From NCBI GenBank assembly GCA_037951105.1, contig JBAMJV010004323.1, positions 1-64,000 of the forward strand: a stretch of 64,000 nucleotides of DNA. Reading direction: 5' to 3'. The stretch is from Echinarachnius parma (Eukaryota; Echinodermata; Echinoidea; Clypeasteroida; Echinarachniidae). Below the pieces are notes generated by a model. The model did no database searches, was not told where the DNA came from, and saw nothing but the letters and a program-made list of their open reading frames with translations. Position numbers and translations under genes: made by a program. Of the stretch, positions 10,005 to 21,518 are shown piece after piece. The stretch's first letter is position 1, and each line of letters begins with the position of its first letter.

Positions 10005-11340
10005 GCCCCCTCACCCCTAGCGCCCCCCTAACATGATGTGATGAGGTTGCAGGAAAGATGACCCTGGGCTCAAGACTATACAGGGTGGCCAAAAAAAAAT
10101 GAAATGGGGCACTTCCCAAAATAAAGTAACATAACGATTACGTCCATCGGATAGAGTGTCCTTTCCAATGAAAAACGATACCAAGAACAGTAATTTTGGA
10201 CGAGTAGTTTTTGTTGTAGGACGTCTTAAGAGAGACCATGTCAGGTTCCCATTTTTGTCATTTTTTACCAAGTCGCTGCCTGATAAATCGCACTTTCTGC
10301 CCGTAATAGCATCAGATAACTATGCCCATTCTCTCGGAACACAGCTGAATGCACACTAACAATGGCGCGCGTATTGCTCGTTCTTCAATGGCTATGACGA
10401 GCAGTGAGTGCGAATTATCAAGCACTGACTTGGTAAAAATTGACAAAAAAGGGAACCTGACATAGTGTCACTCACAGCGCCCAAAAACAAAAACTACACA
10501 ACCGAATTGACTGTTCTTGGTATCGTTTTTCATTGGAAAAGACACCCTATCCGATGGACGTAATCATTTTGTTACTATATTTTGGGAAGTGCCCCGTTCT
10601 GTTTTTTTTGGGCCACCCTGTATAGACGCTCTTCTTTGGTACCCTCTTTCAAGAGTCACGTCAATGTGGGAAAAATCAATCATGATACACGCACACATTT
10701 ATATGGTGCCTTTGTCGTAAAAAATCCTTTCCTCCTAAACCTAAGCCCCCTAAACACTCCTCCCCCCCCCCCCCCCCCCATCCATCCCAATTTGGATTGA
10801 GCCTGACTCTGCCACTGTTTGCAAACTTGAGGCATATGATGAGAGAGATGGGAAGGTGACTTCTCAAGACTAGAAACCCTTATCCCCCCTCTTTGGAACA
10901 TCTGTCAGTGTGTGGGGAATCAATCATGAAATGCACAATTTATATGGTTAAATATTTAAATATATATGGTGTCTCCCCCCTCCTACACCTCTGCCACCAA
11001 ATCCCTGCTTTCCTGCCCCCCCCCCCAATATTGATTGAACCCTGCTATGTCGCTACATCCAGTGGCACACACGAGGCCATGAGGGTGCAGGAAAATGACC
11101 CCCCCCCCTCCCCCCCCCCCCCCCCACCTCCCAGAAACTAGAAACCCTAAACCCCCTCTTTGATACCCTATTTGCAAAATTGAAATCAATTGTAATGTAC
11201 AAATTATATGGTGCCTCCGGGCCCCGGCCTCCCCCTTTCTACTCTGCCCCCAAACCCCCCGTCCCCCATTTTGATTGAGCCCAGCTACGCACGCCACTGC
11301 TCCCAGTGGCATACGATGAGGTTGCAGGAAAGAGACCGTC
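10005..11340. repeat. Tandem array of about 220-bp units with poly-C tracts
   Basis: Repeated blocks: gatgaggttgcaggaaag, aagactagaaaccctta, ccccctctttggaac, aatcatgaaatgcaca, tatatggtgcctc and poly-C next to attgattgagcc. Copies start near 10005, 10640, 10880 and 11150. A foldback MITE (10077-10624) splits the first copy. Confidence 0.75.
10077..10624. repeat. Large foldback MITE with CAGGGTGGCC ends
   Basis: Tatacagggtggcc and ggccaccctgtata terminate a structure whose two halves (each over 200 bp) are reverse complements of one another with moderate divergence. The centre is near 10350-10380. Terminal TA fits a Tc1/mariner-type target. Confidence 0.88.
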
Positions 11341-13910
11341 ATTGCCGCTGCTGATGGTATCTCTACGTGTCTACGATTAGTGTCCTCGTGTTAGTGGCTG
11401 TTGACGAATGAATGTAATGAGTAATGACACTTTCAAAACATAACAGTCCCTTTTACCAACATTTTTGCAAGACTTCCAAGTGTATTCTGTAACGATGATG
11501 AATCAAAATCTGTCATTTGAAGCGTAGAACTGTACATACTGTGCTTATTATTTTATTCTGGATGAAATTACAAACTGTCCATTCTATGAGATTCAACGAA
11601 TGAATTTCTACAATTTGTATTAGTCTTTCAATTGAATTTATTAAAATATAATGTTCAATTGACATTACAAATATTGAACCTAAAATTTTCATCATATAAG
11701 TTTTTAGCAATAAATTATGATCCACTATATCTAGTGAGCGTATTTGTTTGAATCCTCTGTAAGTCATAATGAAATATAAATTACTAAACTTACTATAAAT
11801 TGAAGATCAATATATACATCTCTGACAGTATAATACAAATTACTTTTCACTATTTGAGGGGGTATATTTAGTTGGAATAAGATACCCAGTCATGAGTGTC
11901 ATATTTCAGAATGATTACTAGACATACATGTACGTAGATAATTCAAGCCCAATTAGAAATGGGAAACTGCCAAAAGCTATAATCTGTGGCATTTCCTTTG
12001 AAAGTCTAGGTTCTCTGAAAAATCCTGTAGCACTGTCATAGTCAATAAAAGATACATGTATCTTTTATTGACTATGACAGTGCTACAGGTATGTGCAGGT
12101 AGATTATAGGAAGTGTAAAAATTGCGATTTTGCAAAGTATTCATGAATGTAATTCTAAGATGATTTGGAACTGTCGACGTAACCCGTTATCTGTGGGGAC
12201 CTGGTATCCCAGGTTCTGCAAAATCAAAATGTAATCTTTCAAAATTTGTTGTAAATTAGCCAATTTTAAATCAAGAAGTATCCCATGTTGATAGAATCCC
12301 ACTAAATGCAGAGAGGCTAAAATGATATATCTGAATGTATGCTCCTTCTTCTTTAGTGCCAAACATAATATGTAAAACTCTATTGTTCATATCACAAAAA
12401 TATTGACAGTTGTCCTTGGTGGGTGAAACGTAAGTGTGCAAGTCTCTTTGTTATTGTTCTACGGAAGCTGTCAATCGCGTTAGAATTTAAATTCCTTTTA
12501 CAATGCGGACAAGAAAGCCAATTATTCTAATCAGTCATCCGTGAAAGTTCATAGCGAATTACTCAACTCTTTAAGGGTTCATTGTCCTTCTGTATACATG
12601 TAGCTGTGTGTTATTGAACAATGAAAGTATGAAACAATTTTTGTTGTTGATTTTTTTTTTGTAAGAAGGCAAGAAGCCAACATTTATTCATTTCAATTAA
12701 AGATAAAAATACAAGATATATATGAACAGATTCTATACATACATACATGTATGCATACATATATTTTAACAAATTTGCATAAGCCATATAAAAATTAATA
12801 CAATGAAATGAAAGAGAACTTTAAAAATCAGAAAACTGATCAGAAACAATCAGAAACTGATGGATACTTCTTGATGTCAGTTACTGTAAACAAAATATGA
12901 ATAGTTTGATATACATTGTATTAATTAGGGGGCTAATGCAGCTGTAGGCATCATTTGAATTTCAAAGGCCAAATAAAAGAGGATTTTGCATGAAAATGAA
13001 ACAAACAAAACCTTTCTAAAATTCTAAAAACACCATTTCAATATAAAGAACTCGGGGAATGTTGAAAGTGAAAAATGGGTGGAGATCCACAAATTTGTAT
13101 AGCTACGTCTACTGTTTACTTTCTTCTGAGTAAACATTGTGAAGCTTTTTGGAAGATATTACAATTGAATGGCAGACATTTTTATTCATTTGATTGTTTT
13201 TTTCTCTTCATATTTGTCAGGCAAACCGGAAAGGAATAAGGTGTTATTTGTTTTGAAAGGCACGTGTTTGCACCAACCATTTTTTACATTTTAAAGGTTC
13301 TTAATTTGCATTATTCGATAAGCAATCAGTTACAAAATGACAAACCTTTTACACCTCACCTCCAATATTGGCTTTCTTGTGATTAAACAGTGCAAGTTTT
13401 TCACTCTTTTAACCCATTTATACTTGGGATGATGTCTATAGAGAGTGCATGTTACATAATACATTCAAATAGTATCAGATGAATTAGTAATTCAAATTGA
13501 TCTGTACTTCAAACTGTCAGTCATTTAATTGTTAAATTTGCCATTTTAAGTCAACCAGAAAGGAGCTATTCACCCTTCTCTCATTTGCAGATAGCTCACT
13601 ACATGTAAGGTTCAAAATATTTGAACTACAATGTATTTCAAAATCAGCACTTGTGAGATTTCTGGTGCAAGACTTTATCCTAGTGTCCAGACAAATAAAA
13701 GGTGTTGCAGACATTTGTATCATATATTGATTTGTTTTGAACGTTTTCCAGAGTACTGTTTATTCTTTTTAAAATGTTTTGAGTTTTGATTCATCAGTTA
13801 TGCAAGAAAGTATTGTACCAAAGATTATGTTTCAGTGAAATAAATGGGGGCTTGGGGTGATTTAGCCCCCAAAAGAGCCCTATTATTTGACATTAGTAGG
13901 CAAGCGTGAA
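11341..13910. other. Intron 4, part: mostly unique non-coding sequence
   Basis: AT-rich with no exon, no ACP6-like remnant and no clear transposon. The notable structure is the perfect palindrome at 12024-12089. Confidence 0.6.
12024..12089. repeat. Perfect 66-bp palindrome, no spacer
   Basis: Two 33-bp arms are exact reverse complements with the centre between 12056 and 12057 (gatacatgtatc). The outer edge reads cctgtagcactgtcatag. No mismatch in 33 pairs. It could be a very recent foldback insertion or an inverted-duplication scar. A cloning or assembly artefact is possible. Confidence 0.95.
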
Positions 13911-13916
13911 AAGTAG

Positions 13917-13948
13917 CCCCCCCCCCCCACCCCCCCCCCCCCCCCCCC
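13917..13948. repeat. Poly-C tract
   Basis: About 30 bases of C with a single interrupting A, in intron 4. Confidence 0.9.
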
Positions 13949-14429
13949 AAATACAACTTTCATTTTATTCCTGTTATAATGTTAAAAGGACATGTGTGTC
14001 AATTTGGCATGTACTGTCCGGTATATTAGGAAATTACTTTGTTATGATTAAAATTAAACAGAGGAAATCTTGAAGTAGATTTTATGTACATGTATGCGCT
14101 TAATTAAAGCAAAATATCATCCTGCTAATAATAATGAATAAAAGTGAATATTTATGACAATTTGTCAGATTGAAATTATATAGTACTTACTAAGTAAATA
14201 TTCTAAAATAAAACAAGGCAAATTCATTAAAATTAGTGACAGATTCGTCAGATTGTCTTTTTTTCTTCAAATTCAACGAAGCTTGTCGAAACAAGGCCAT
14301 CCCGGGTCAGTTATAACGGTAAACATCAAGAGAAGCCATCAAGGGTAGCCAGACTCGAGTAGAACTTTGGATAATTGCCAAAAATGTTTGCCAAAATTGT
14401 ATGCTTTTATCAATCATTTGAATTCTTCT

Positions 14430-14900
14430 TATCAGCAGACAACGTAATTGATCTTGGGAAGCATGGCTTCAGTTGTTGAGATCACTGCTGAATAGTTTGA
14501 TGTCAGATGCACTCTTTTATATAATTTCTTTAATTCCAACTTACTCTTTTTGTATCAGCAGAAAGCTGTTTTATCTAGGGAAGCATGGCTCCAGCATGGC
14601 TCTAGTTGGAAATATTGCTGAATAGTTTGGCGTTGAATGCATTCTTTTAATTTATCTCTTTAATTCCAACTTGGTACATGTATATATTTTGATGAGCAGA
14701 AAACGGCATCATCTAGGGAAGCGTGGCTTTATTTGTTTGGGATTATTGTTCAATCGTTGTATTACATGCATTCTTTTAATATGTCTGTTTGATTCCAACT
14801 TGGGCCTTTTTTTATCAGCATTGGGATTAGTGCTGAATAGGTTGACGTTATATGCATTCTTTTATTTTATCTCTTTAATCTAATCTTTTATTTGCCAGAA
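14430..14900. repeat. Tandem array of about 130-bp units
   Basis: Repeated blocks tatcagcagaaa, tctagggaagcatggct, attgctgaatagttt, tgcattcttttaat and ctctttaattccaactt occur at about 14431, 14559, 14693 and 14815. Copies are clearly diverged. Confidence 0.8.
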
Positions 14901-15080
14901 AATGCATTCCAACATGTTCACTATTCTTTGCTGCACATCTACAATGTACTGTACTAGTGTAACTGTGTAATCATTTATTCCCATTCAAAGAGGCGCCAAA
15001 TAATATCTGTAATTTTCTGTCTTTGTATTTTACAATGGGCACAACAATTCAAGTTCAGGCGGCTTGATTTTGGTACTTAA

Positions 15081-15449
15081 AGGGATCTAGTAACTTTGTT
15101 GATAATGCAAAAAGTGATGAGTGGTTGATACAATGTATATTGATATGTCCATTGGGTTTTGTGTGTGAAAATTTCAAGTTAAATGGACTTTATATGGCTG
15201 AGTAATGAGCAAAAATGCAAAGTGACATTCACTAACTCATTGCACTCACTTTGTACACGGTTCTGACGATCCATTGGATAATTATACATCTGAACACTTC
15301 AATCGTAAATATCTTTTTAACGAAAAGGAAATTTGAAAAACCGAAACCTGTCCCATGTTTTTTTTGTTAATAAGAATACAACAAGGTATGAGGGAACCGC
15401 TAGAATTCCAATTGGATTTTGAGGATTTGGACAAGTTTACTAAGTCCCT
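15081..15449. repeat. TTAA-flanked MITE, family A, copy 2
   Basis: Starts AGGGATCTAGTAAC and ends TTTACTAAGTCCCT, flanked by TTAA at 15077-15080 and 15450-15453. Collinear with 6352-6740. Confidence 0.9.
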
Positions 15450-15812
15450 TTAAACACACATTGTCCATAGGCTCCAGCCTCCAGCTGATATATATTTGGG
15501 CCCAGTCCTGAATAGAGACATTTTGGTTAATTGGTTAGTTGAGTCAGGGAATCCAAACAGACGAGGCCCAATATATGAATCCCACAAACATTTCTTTTTA
15601 GGAAGGATTATTTTTTAATGTTAATTAAGTACAATTATTAATTTATTATGATAGATTGGCCTAAAAATGTAATTTCATATAAACAAAAGTAATATGTATA
15701 GGAAATCTGAACAGTTCAAGGTTTGGTCATTTTTCATTATCAAATGAAACAGATACAAATTACAAGTCGGGGACTACTGAATCAAACCAAGTACATTATG
15801 ATTTATTTCATA

Positions 15813-15956
15813 AATTTGTCAAATTTGTGTGGCGACCAGAGTATGTACCTAATTAAAAGATTATATAAATTTGTCGGCTCCCATTAACATGTTATTGGGA
15901 GACGATAAATGTTTAATTAAGTACATACCCTGGTCGCCACACAAATTTGACAAATT
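15813..15956. repeat. Inverted repeat / foldback element
   Basis: Left arm aatttgtcaaatttgtgtgg through cgaccagagtatgtac pairs with right arm gtacataccctggtcg through ccacacaaatttgacaaatt. Arms are about 45-50 bp and the spacer about 45 bp. Confidence 0.85.
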
Positions 15957-16574
15957 GATTGGTCATTAGGTTAACAAAGGTTTTATGATTATTTCTATTG
16001 TGTAAATCTTAACTTCAATTTGATTTATATTTCCCTAAATGAGCTATATTCACAAAGTTTTCTTTTGTTTAGTCACAGACTATAATTGTTATCTGGGTAA
16101 GCATTTATAAGCTAACCCCAGGGCCCATTTGGCAACTAATGGGATCTCTTATCATCTAAAATATACTTTTTAGTAGATCTATCTCATCTAGTTTGGGTTT
16201 TATTGATTGAGTTATCCATTTTATTTAAAATTCAGTCAAAGACAGGTTATAAACATTTACAATGTACAATATAAAAATCAACTTAAATATATCTAAAACA
16301 AAGTAATAACAAATATGCAAATTGTGGGAAATTGAAAAATGATGTTTCAGTAAAGGCCTATGTCGCATGACAAGTTGACACACCCATTAATACAACGAAT
16401 CAAAAACATTAAATAGCAATTTATGCAATGCTCAAAATTAGCCAATGGCCACTAAAAATTGGCTTCAGGCCACCAAATATAACAAAATGCTTAAAATGTT
16501 TTTCTTTGTTTATGGCCATCAGATGTTTTGGGCCACTAAAATTGGGCAAATCTTGTTTTTACCTACATGTACAT

Positions 16575-17094
16575 GTACCCGACTGGGCCACAAGGCAAAA
16601 GGTTATTTTCTAGCATTGTTTATGAACATGGGTCCATTGGTGTAATAGCTAGGCCATTAGCTAACCTGTGAGTCACTTTCACTAACGGGTGATTAGAGAA
16701 GCATGCTGGACATTGCACCTTGAATGATTAACATATGATGACATAAAGACGAAAATCCGCCATTTTGTTTAATTATTTATTTAATTTTTAGGGCTGTACT
16801 GTGGGTATAGCGTGCATACAATCGCGCGCTGCACTGCATGTACAACGCAATAGCTGCGGTACGGTTGGACGCAAGATGGCGCTACACAACGCGGTACCCA
16901 GGGGTACAACGGTACCCCGGGGTACCGCGTGTGTCATCATGTACCCGACTGGGCCACAAGGCAAAAGGTTATTTTCTAGCATTGTTTTATGAACATGGGT
17001 CCATTGGTGTAATAGCTAAATGTAGGCCATTAGCTAACCTGTGAGTCACTGATTAGAGAAGCATGCTGGACATTGCACCTTGAACGATTAACAT
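16575..17094. repeat. 160-bp direct repeat with a MITE exactly between the copies
   Basis: 16575-16734 and 16941-17094 are collinear copies (gtacccgactgggcc to gattaacat) with two small indels. Between them sits the foldback element 16735-16940. Confidence 0.88.
16735..16940. repeat. MITE with ATGATGAC/GTCATCAT ends, copy 1
   Basis: Reverse-complement relative of 54399-54623: shared blocks include tttgtttaattatttattta, tatagcgtgcata, gatggcgctacacaacgcgg and ggtaccccggggtaccgcg. The interior is GC- and CpG-rich. Confidence 0.88.
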
Positions 17095-17383
17095 ATTATG
17101 TACACTGTATGTCAAAACCAATGAATGTGCACATTTAAAGAATCTGGTGTGACGGGGGTTTGGTATTAAAAGATGCACACAAAAGTCACAAGAGTGTCAC
17201 AGTGTGAGAGTTTTGCGTTCTGAGTAGTCAAAAAAAAAAAGGAGGAGGGGTAATAATAGGGTTAACACACATTGCATGCTATTATTTATAGTCAGTATTA
17301 CTTTTAAAAACTTTGTAATACCCATCATCAAGAAATCGGGCCCTCTAGGTAATGGGTAACCGTTAATGCACCCAAATACTAAT

Positions 17384-17771
17384 TCTTGATGGGTGTCTCG
17401 TTTGGGTCACACCTCCACGTCGATAGTGAAAAGGTGCGTCGTTTGAAGCACACCTCCAGGTCGATAGTAAAACTCGGCATGGTACATTTACTAAATAAAC
17501 CGCTATACTCACCATTTATGGCAAAAGAAAAGAAGAGTCATATGAGAGGATTCGAACCCATATAAACAAGTGTTGAAGTCGACAGCGTGACCAGTAGGCC
17601 ACGTACACCGCTGATGGTCAGTATGGTCTCATTGTAATTATAACCCTCAAACTCATTCAAACCCTAATCCTAGTGACATTGCGTGACATCACGATATGAA
17701 TATTCATTATCGACCTGGAGCTGAGGTAGACGTCGACGTGGAGGTGTGACCCAAACGACGTATCCATTCTT
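17384..17771. repeat. Inverted-repeat element carrying a tRNA-like head
   Basis: Cgtttgggtcacacctccac at 17399 pairs with gtggaggtgtgacccaaacg at 17739. A tRNA-like stretch (17538-17612, minus) lies between the arms. Confidence 0.7.
17538..17612 (-). repeat. tRNA-derived sequence (SINE head or tRNA relic)
   Basis: On the minus strand, A-box TGGCCTACTGG (17591-17601) and B-box GGTTCGAATCC (17547-17557) have tRNA-like spacing. The anticodon stem is poor and position 33 is not T, so a functional tRNA is unlikely. Confidence 0.65.
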
Positions 17772-18009
17772 GATTTCCAAGTAAAATGGTTACAGAGTGG
17801 TTGACAATTGAAAGTTTGGAGAGTTGAGTGATTGGTTGAAGAGGTTAGCATAGGAAGTACTTCTGTGTGATGAGAAATTATGTATACTGCAATTAAGAGT
17901 ATTCCTTTCTCACTTATTCAATTAGAACAAGCACCCTCCCCCAATGTGGCTCAACCAAGACAGAGAGGGTCAAGTTGGAGAGGTATAACTGAAAACTAGA
18001 CGCAGTGCA

Positions 18010-18245
18010 CTCAGGGAGTGCATACCTCCACCAACACTCAAATGATGATGTTTGCATGACCTTGACCTTGCCCTTTGACTTTTGACCTTGAAAATTTAAT
18101 GGGTTCTATTCTAGATGAACACAAAGCTTCTACGAAAAAATAGTTGAGATATCTGTGAAATTGTGCGCAGGAGACGAACAAACAAACAAACAAACGGGAC
18201 CGAAAACATAACCTCCTCCATCTTCGTTGGCGGAGGTAACATTGC
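18010..18245. repeat. Dispersed repeat with cctccgccaacgaag-type end
   Basis: Contains gaccttgaccttgccctttg, caaacaaacaaacaaac and ends cttcgttggcggaggtaac. The same family occurs in the opposite orientation at 30920-31460 (gcctccgccaacgaag). Confidence 0.7.
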
Positions 18246-18439
18246 ATACATGTGGGCTCATCAGGCTGATTTAGCCCATGCCTAAAGGAGCTCCCGTAAA
18301 TTTGCATCTTAATCCCTTGACTACGGGAACCGGGTGGGTTGTGTTTAAAGTGTATGTGGATTTCAGAAACTTGAAGGGAACGGGTTAATAGATTTCAATG
18401 CAAAACCAATTTTAAAATGCTATTTTTATGCACAAACTT

Positions 18440-18560
18440 GTTATCTACCTTTACATGCCTGCATGTGCAGGAATGATCCGTTGACCGGGGTAATAATAAG
18501 AGTGTAAAGCGCTATGATCCCCACGGGAATAGCGCTATATAAATAACCATTTACTGTTAT
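18440..18560 (+). repeat. SINE 3' tail fragment
   Basis: Reads gtgtaaagcgctatgatcc, then tagcgctatataaataacc, followed by a TTATTATTA-type tail. This resembles the 3' body and simple-repeat tail of marine-invertebrate SINEs. No tRNA head is retained. Confidence 0.55.
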
Positions 18561-18779
18561 TATAATTATTATTATGTGCATAAGATATTGATATGTCGCC
18601 ATGTCGGGTAAACTACAGGCTAGCTTTCAAGTTGCCAAGAAAATAATTTGTTAATAATGAATTATGTTTTCATTTTGAGAAAACTTGCCCTTTGGCAGTT
18701 AAAGTTTATGGGCAAAATGTCCATAGGGGGGCATTATTGCCCCTCATGCCCCATCCTTCTTGATGTTGCTTACCTACAG

Positions 18780-18945
18780 TAGGTCCTGTTTCATAATACT
18801 TTGCCATTGTTGCAAGTGCCCAATTATTGCAACTAATGTACATGTGGTAGGTCAATAGCCAATCAGCATTGAGCATTGCAGCTGTTGCCATGATAGTTAC
18901 AGCAATTGGACACCTATGTTGAACAAGTTTTATGAAACAGGGTCC
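18780..18945. repeat. MITE with CCTGTTTCATAA ends
   Basis: Left taggtcctgtttcataatac and right agttttatgaaacagggtcc are inverted. Inner ttgcaa/attgca motifs also pair. Confidence 0.7.
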
Positions 18946-19070
18946 AGGGCCCCCGTTTCCTAACTTTTTTCAATGTGGTGGGCTACATGTATGTGCAATG
19001 TAGGGGATTTCAGAATCTCGTAGGGAATAGGTTATCAATGCCACTGCCCTCTCTTGATGAGTGTATCAAT

Positions 19071-19315
19071 TTATGGCCCAGTCAGACATCAACGGATAGC
19101 AGAAACGAATGCCCAACGAATAGAAAATTTGCAAAATGAAATTATCCGGTGATGAAAGTCGTCTCCATTGCTTTATGTACAAAACATAGAACAACGTACA
19201 TCACCGGACAAGGAACGGACAAGAAACGCATACAAACGGAGACGAACGGATGGAAAATTTAGCTCTCCGTTTGACGTCCGTTTACGCAATCCGTTGATAT
19301 GTGACTGGGCTATAA
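19071..19315. repeat. MITE with GGCCCAGTCA/TGACTGGGC ends, copy 1
   Basis: Ttatggcccagtcagacatc pairs with the right end tatgtgactgggctataa, and inner atcaacggat pairs with atccgttgat. The reverse-oriented copy is at 57538-57763. Confidence 0.88.
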
Positions 19316-19920
19316 GTAGTGTACAGATTCTCTCCTGTCCCTTTGCGACCTTCCATTTTATTAAATCAATTGCTTCCTTCTTTAGTGAATAATTGTATTA
19401 ATCTCGATGCCACAAATGGCGTCAATTATAATCCAAGGTGAAAAGTTCAGTGTACAATGCATGGTGTCAATGACTTGGGATTGTTTGAGTTTTGGAGGGA
19501 GGAGCCTCTTGCATAGGTGTAGTTCAGCGGATTGAATCGCATTGTTGTGCCAAACCATGGTGTATTGTGTTAAGAAGAATAGAGTGTTACACTTTGCAAT
19601 TATGTGTACACTTAACTCTGCATGGCACCCATTGTTTCGAGGGGGAGCAGTTACTGTTTTAAGACTGTAATACATGGGCGTGTATTGATGTCAAATCAAA
19701 GCTTTTGTTGGCAAACTTCACCCACGATTTGTGTGAACTGGAATGCTGGTAAGTGTAGCATGAACGTGCGGCCATGCAGATCACTGGTTCTTTAATTGCC
19801 ACATTTTTAGAAGGCCGTTCCCTTTCTACAAATGAAAGAGGCTTTTGAAAAGTTTTTTTGGGAAAAAATGTTTTATTCATGAATTTCAGATTTTAATCTC
19901 AAATGATATTAATCTAATTA

Positions 19921-20098
19921 CAGTCAAACCTGTGTATAGTGGCCACCCAAGGGAGTCAAGAATAGTGGCCACTGTAGACAGGTGGCCACTATAGACAGGT
20001 TCAATAGCACTGTTTTTCCTTGCAGGGGATAAGTTTTGATGGCCACTATAGACAGGTTGGCTGCTATAGACAGGTGGCCGCTAAGACAGGTTTGACTG
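19921..20098. repeat. Tc1/mariner-like MITE (CAGTCAAACCTG), copy 1
   Basis: Starts CAGTCAAACCTGTG and ends ACAGGTTTGACTG, with TA at 19919-19920 and 20099-20100. The interior is built of gtggccactatagacagg repeats. Degenerate relatives lie at 26869-26960 and 54833-54997. Confidence 0.92.
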
Positions 20099-20298
20099 TA
20101 CTAACAAAATTAAAAGTCACAAATGGAATAATTAAATCTTTGGTACAATTAAGACTTTTTGAAAACTTTTTTAGCCAACTTTGGGTTTGATAAAATGAAT
20201 GAATTAATCTTTCAAAAATGCTGACATTGTGATTTGTTAAGTTTAATTTTGTGGATTCTAATAACATTATTGTAAAAAGTCAAGACTTTGCCAAATCT

Positions 20299-20396
20299 CT
20301 TTTTTTAATGGAGAAAACCCCTTTAGAAAAGCCCATAACAGCAGGCTTTGCAAGCAGCACATGTTCCACTACTTTTCGGTCTTCAAGGAAATGTTT
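20299..20396 (+). pseudogene. Decayed copy r1 of exon 5 head
   Basis: Matches gagaa..cccctt.gaaa, gcaagcagc.catgt.ccacta and cggtcttcaagga of exon 5, with many substitutions and stops in the original frame. No usable acceptor. Confidence 0.8.
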
Positions 20397-20478
20397 AATC
20401 ATGACTCTAATCATCATTTCCTTGAGCACTGTAATAATATTCAGTAAATTCCTCCATTTGTTCTGTTTAAATTCAATC

Positions 20479-20566
20479 CAAACTGGACTTTCTTTGTTGA
20501 TGGACCCCCTTGGAAATCATGTACCCAAACAAGAGGAAATGCATGCAGCTCAATTGTCAAAGAATC
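20479..20566 (+). pseudogene. Decayed copy r2 of exon 5 head
   Basis: Preceded by ttctgtttaaattcaatcca as in copy 5a. Matches actttctttgt, tggaaatc.t.tacccaaac and gca.gcagctca. The acceptor AG is lost and indels break the frame. Confidence 0.8.
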
Positions 20567-20645
20567 CAACATTTAATCATAATTATGCTACAATTGTTGA
20601 ATATTCTGTAATTTCTTCTTTTTTATTTTGTTTTAATCCATACAG

Positions 20646-20758
20646 CTCCTTTTACTGTCTTTGTTTAGAATTCCCCTCTAGAAATCCTCTACCCAAACAA
20701 TGAATGACCAATGCAAGCAGCTCAAGTACAGCTAATCCTTATTCTTCAAGGATTTGTT
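20646..20758 (+). pseudogene. Decayed copy r3 of exon 5 head
   Basis: Acceptor catacag retained. Ctccttttactgtctttgtt, gaaatcctctacccaaacaa and tgcaagcagctca match exon 5, but an in-frame TAG (tttgtttagaa) stops the frame early. Confidence 0.85.
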
Positions 20759-20856
20759 TTATCATGATAATTTTGATTATAATCTTAATTACCTTTCTGA
20801 TTGTTGAATATTCTGTAATTTTCTCTTTGTGTTCTGTTTGAATCCAATCCAAACAG

Positions 20857-21029
20857 CTCCTGTGACTTTCTTTGTGGAGAAGTCCCATCTGGAAATCCTC
20901 TACCCAAACAGCGGGCGATGCAAGCAGCTCATGTACCACTACACTTCAGTCTTCAAGGACATGTTCAAGGTGCCGGGTGTTCAACATGCAACCAATCAAC
21001 TTGCCCCCCTACTCAGTCTGAAGGAGGAA
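20857..21029 (+). pseudogene. Copy 5a of exon 5: intact head, missing tail and donor
   Basis: The acceptor atccaatccaaacag is good. The frame is open in the phase needed after exon 4 and encodes PVTFFVEKSHLEILYPNSGR onward to LAPLLSLKE, almost identical to real exon 5. Roughly ten base differences are synonymous and about three change the residue (Gly/Ala, Pro/His, Asp/Glu). After 21029 the sequence departs from the exon: the EKNKLDFIRLRDDITARI tail and its gtaagt donor are absent, and a stop follows. It is most likely a truncated duplicate, although low-level inclusion through a weak gtagta donor cannot be excluded. Confidence 0.85.
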
Positions 21030-21079
21030 TTTCAATTTTGTAGTAATTTTTCTTCTCTTTATCTGTTCAATCTAAACAG

Positions 21080-21306
21080 GTCCTGTGACTTTCTTTGTCG
21101 AGAAGTCCCCTCTGGAAATCCTCTACCCAAACAGCGGGCGATGCAAGCAGCTCATGTACCACTACACTTCGGTCTTCAAGGACATGTTCAAGGTGCCGGG
21201 GGTTCAACACGCAACCAATCAGCTGGCCCCACTGCTCAGTCTCAAGGATGAGGAGAAGAACAAGTTGGACTTCATCAGGCTGAGGGATGATATCACGGCA
21301 AGGATA
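21080..21306 (+). CDS. ACP6: ACP6-like exon 5 (residues 213-288), intact copy
   Basis: Two bases complete Gly213, then 75 codons. It begins PVTFFVEKSPLEILYPNSGR; the EILYPN stretch matches the conserved (E)VLYPN segment of ACP6. It ends KLDFIRLRDDITARI. The acceptor is tctaaacag and the donor is ATA/gtaagt, phase 0. This is the only one of about nine local full or partial copies with head, tail, acceptor and donor all intact. A near-identical head-only copy lies 223 bp upstream (20857-21029), and tail-only copies follow at 21361, 21519 and 21690. It could be spliced as an alternative to another copy, but none of the others looks complete. Confidence 0.92.
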
Positions 21307-21360
21307 GTAAGTTGAGAATTGATTTTTGTTCAGATTTTGCAAGCCAAAATGTAAAAGTTG

Positions 21361-21428
21361 CCACCAGAAGAGGAGAAGAACAATTTGGACTTAATCAGAC
21401 TAAGGGATGATATCACGGCAAGGAAAGT
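21361..21428 (+). pseudogene. Decayed copy of exon 5 tail, t1
   Basis: Gaagaggagaagaacaattt to atgatatcacggcaagg matches the exon 5 tail. The donor is changed to aaagtcagttg. No acceptor. It lies 120 bp after the real tail. Confidence 0.85.
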
Positions 21429-21518
21429 CAGTTGAAATTGCTTTTGTTTTTTTAATCAGATTTTGCCAAATTAATGTAACTGTTAAACCTTTTGCAATTA
21501 AAAATGTAAAAGTTTCCA

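Noticed and set aside
20251..20703. 150-codon open frame
   Set aside because: It crosses three decayed exon 5 heads, and intronic sequence lies between them. The original exon frame is broken.
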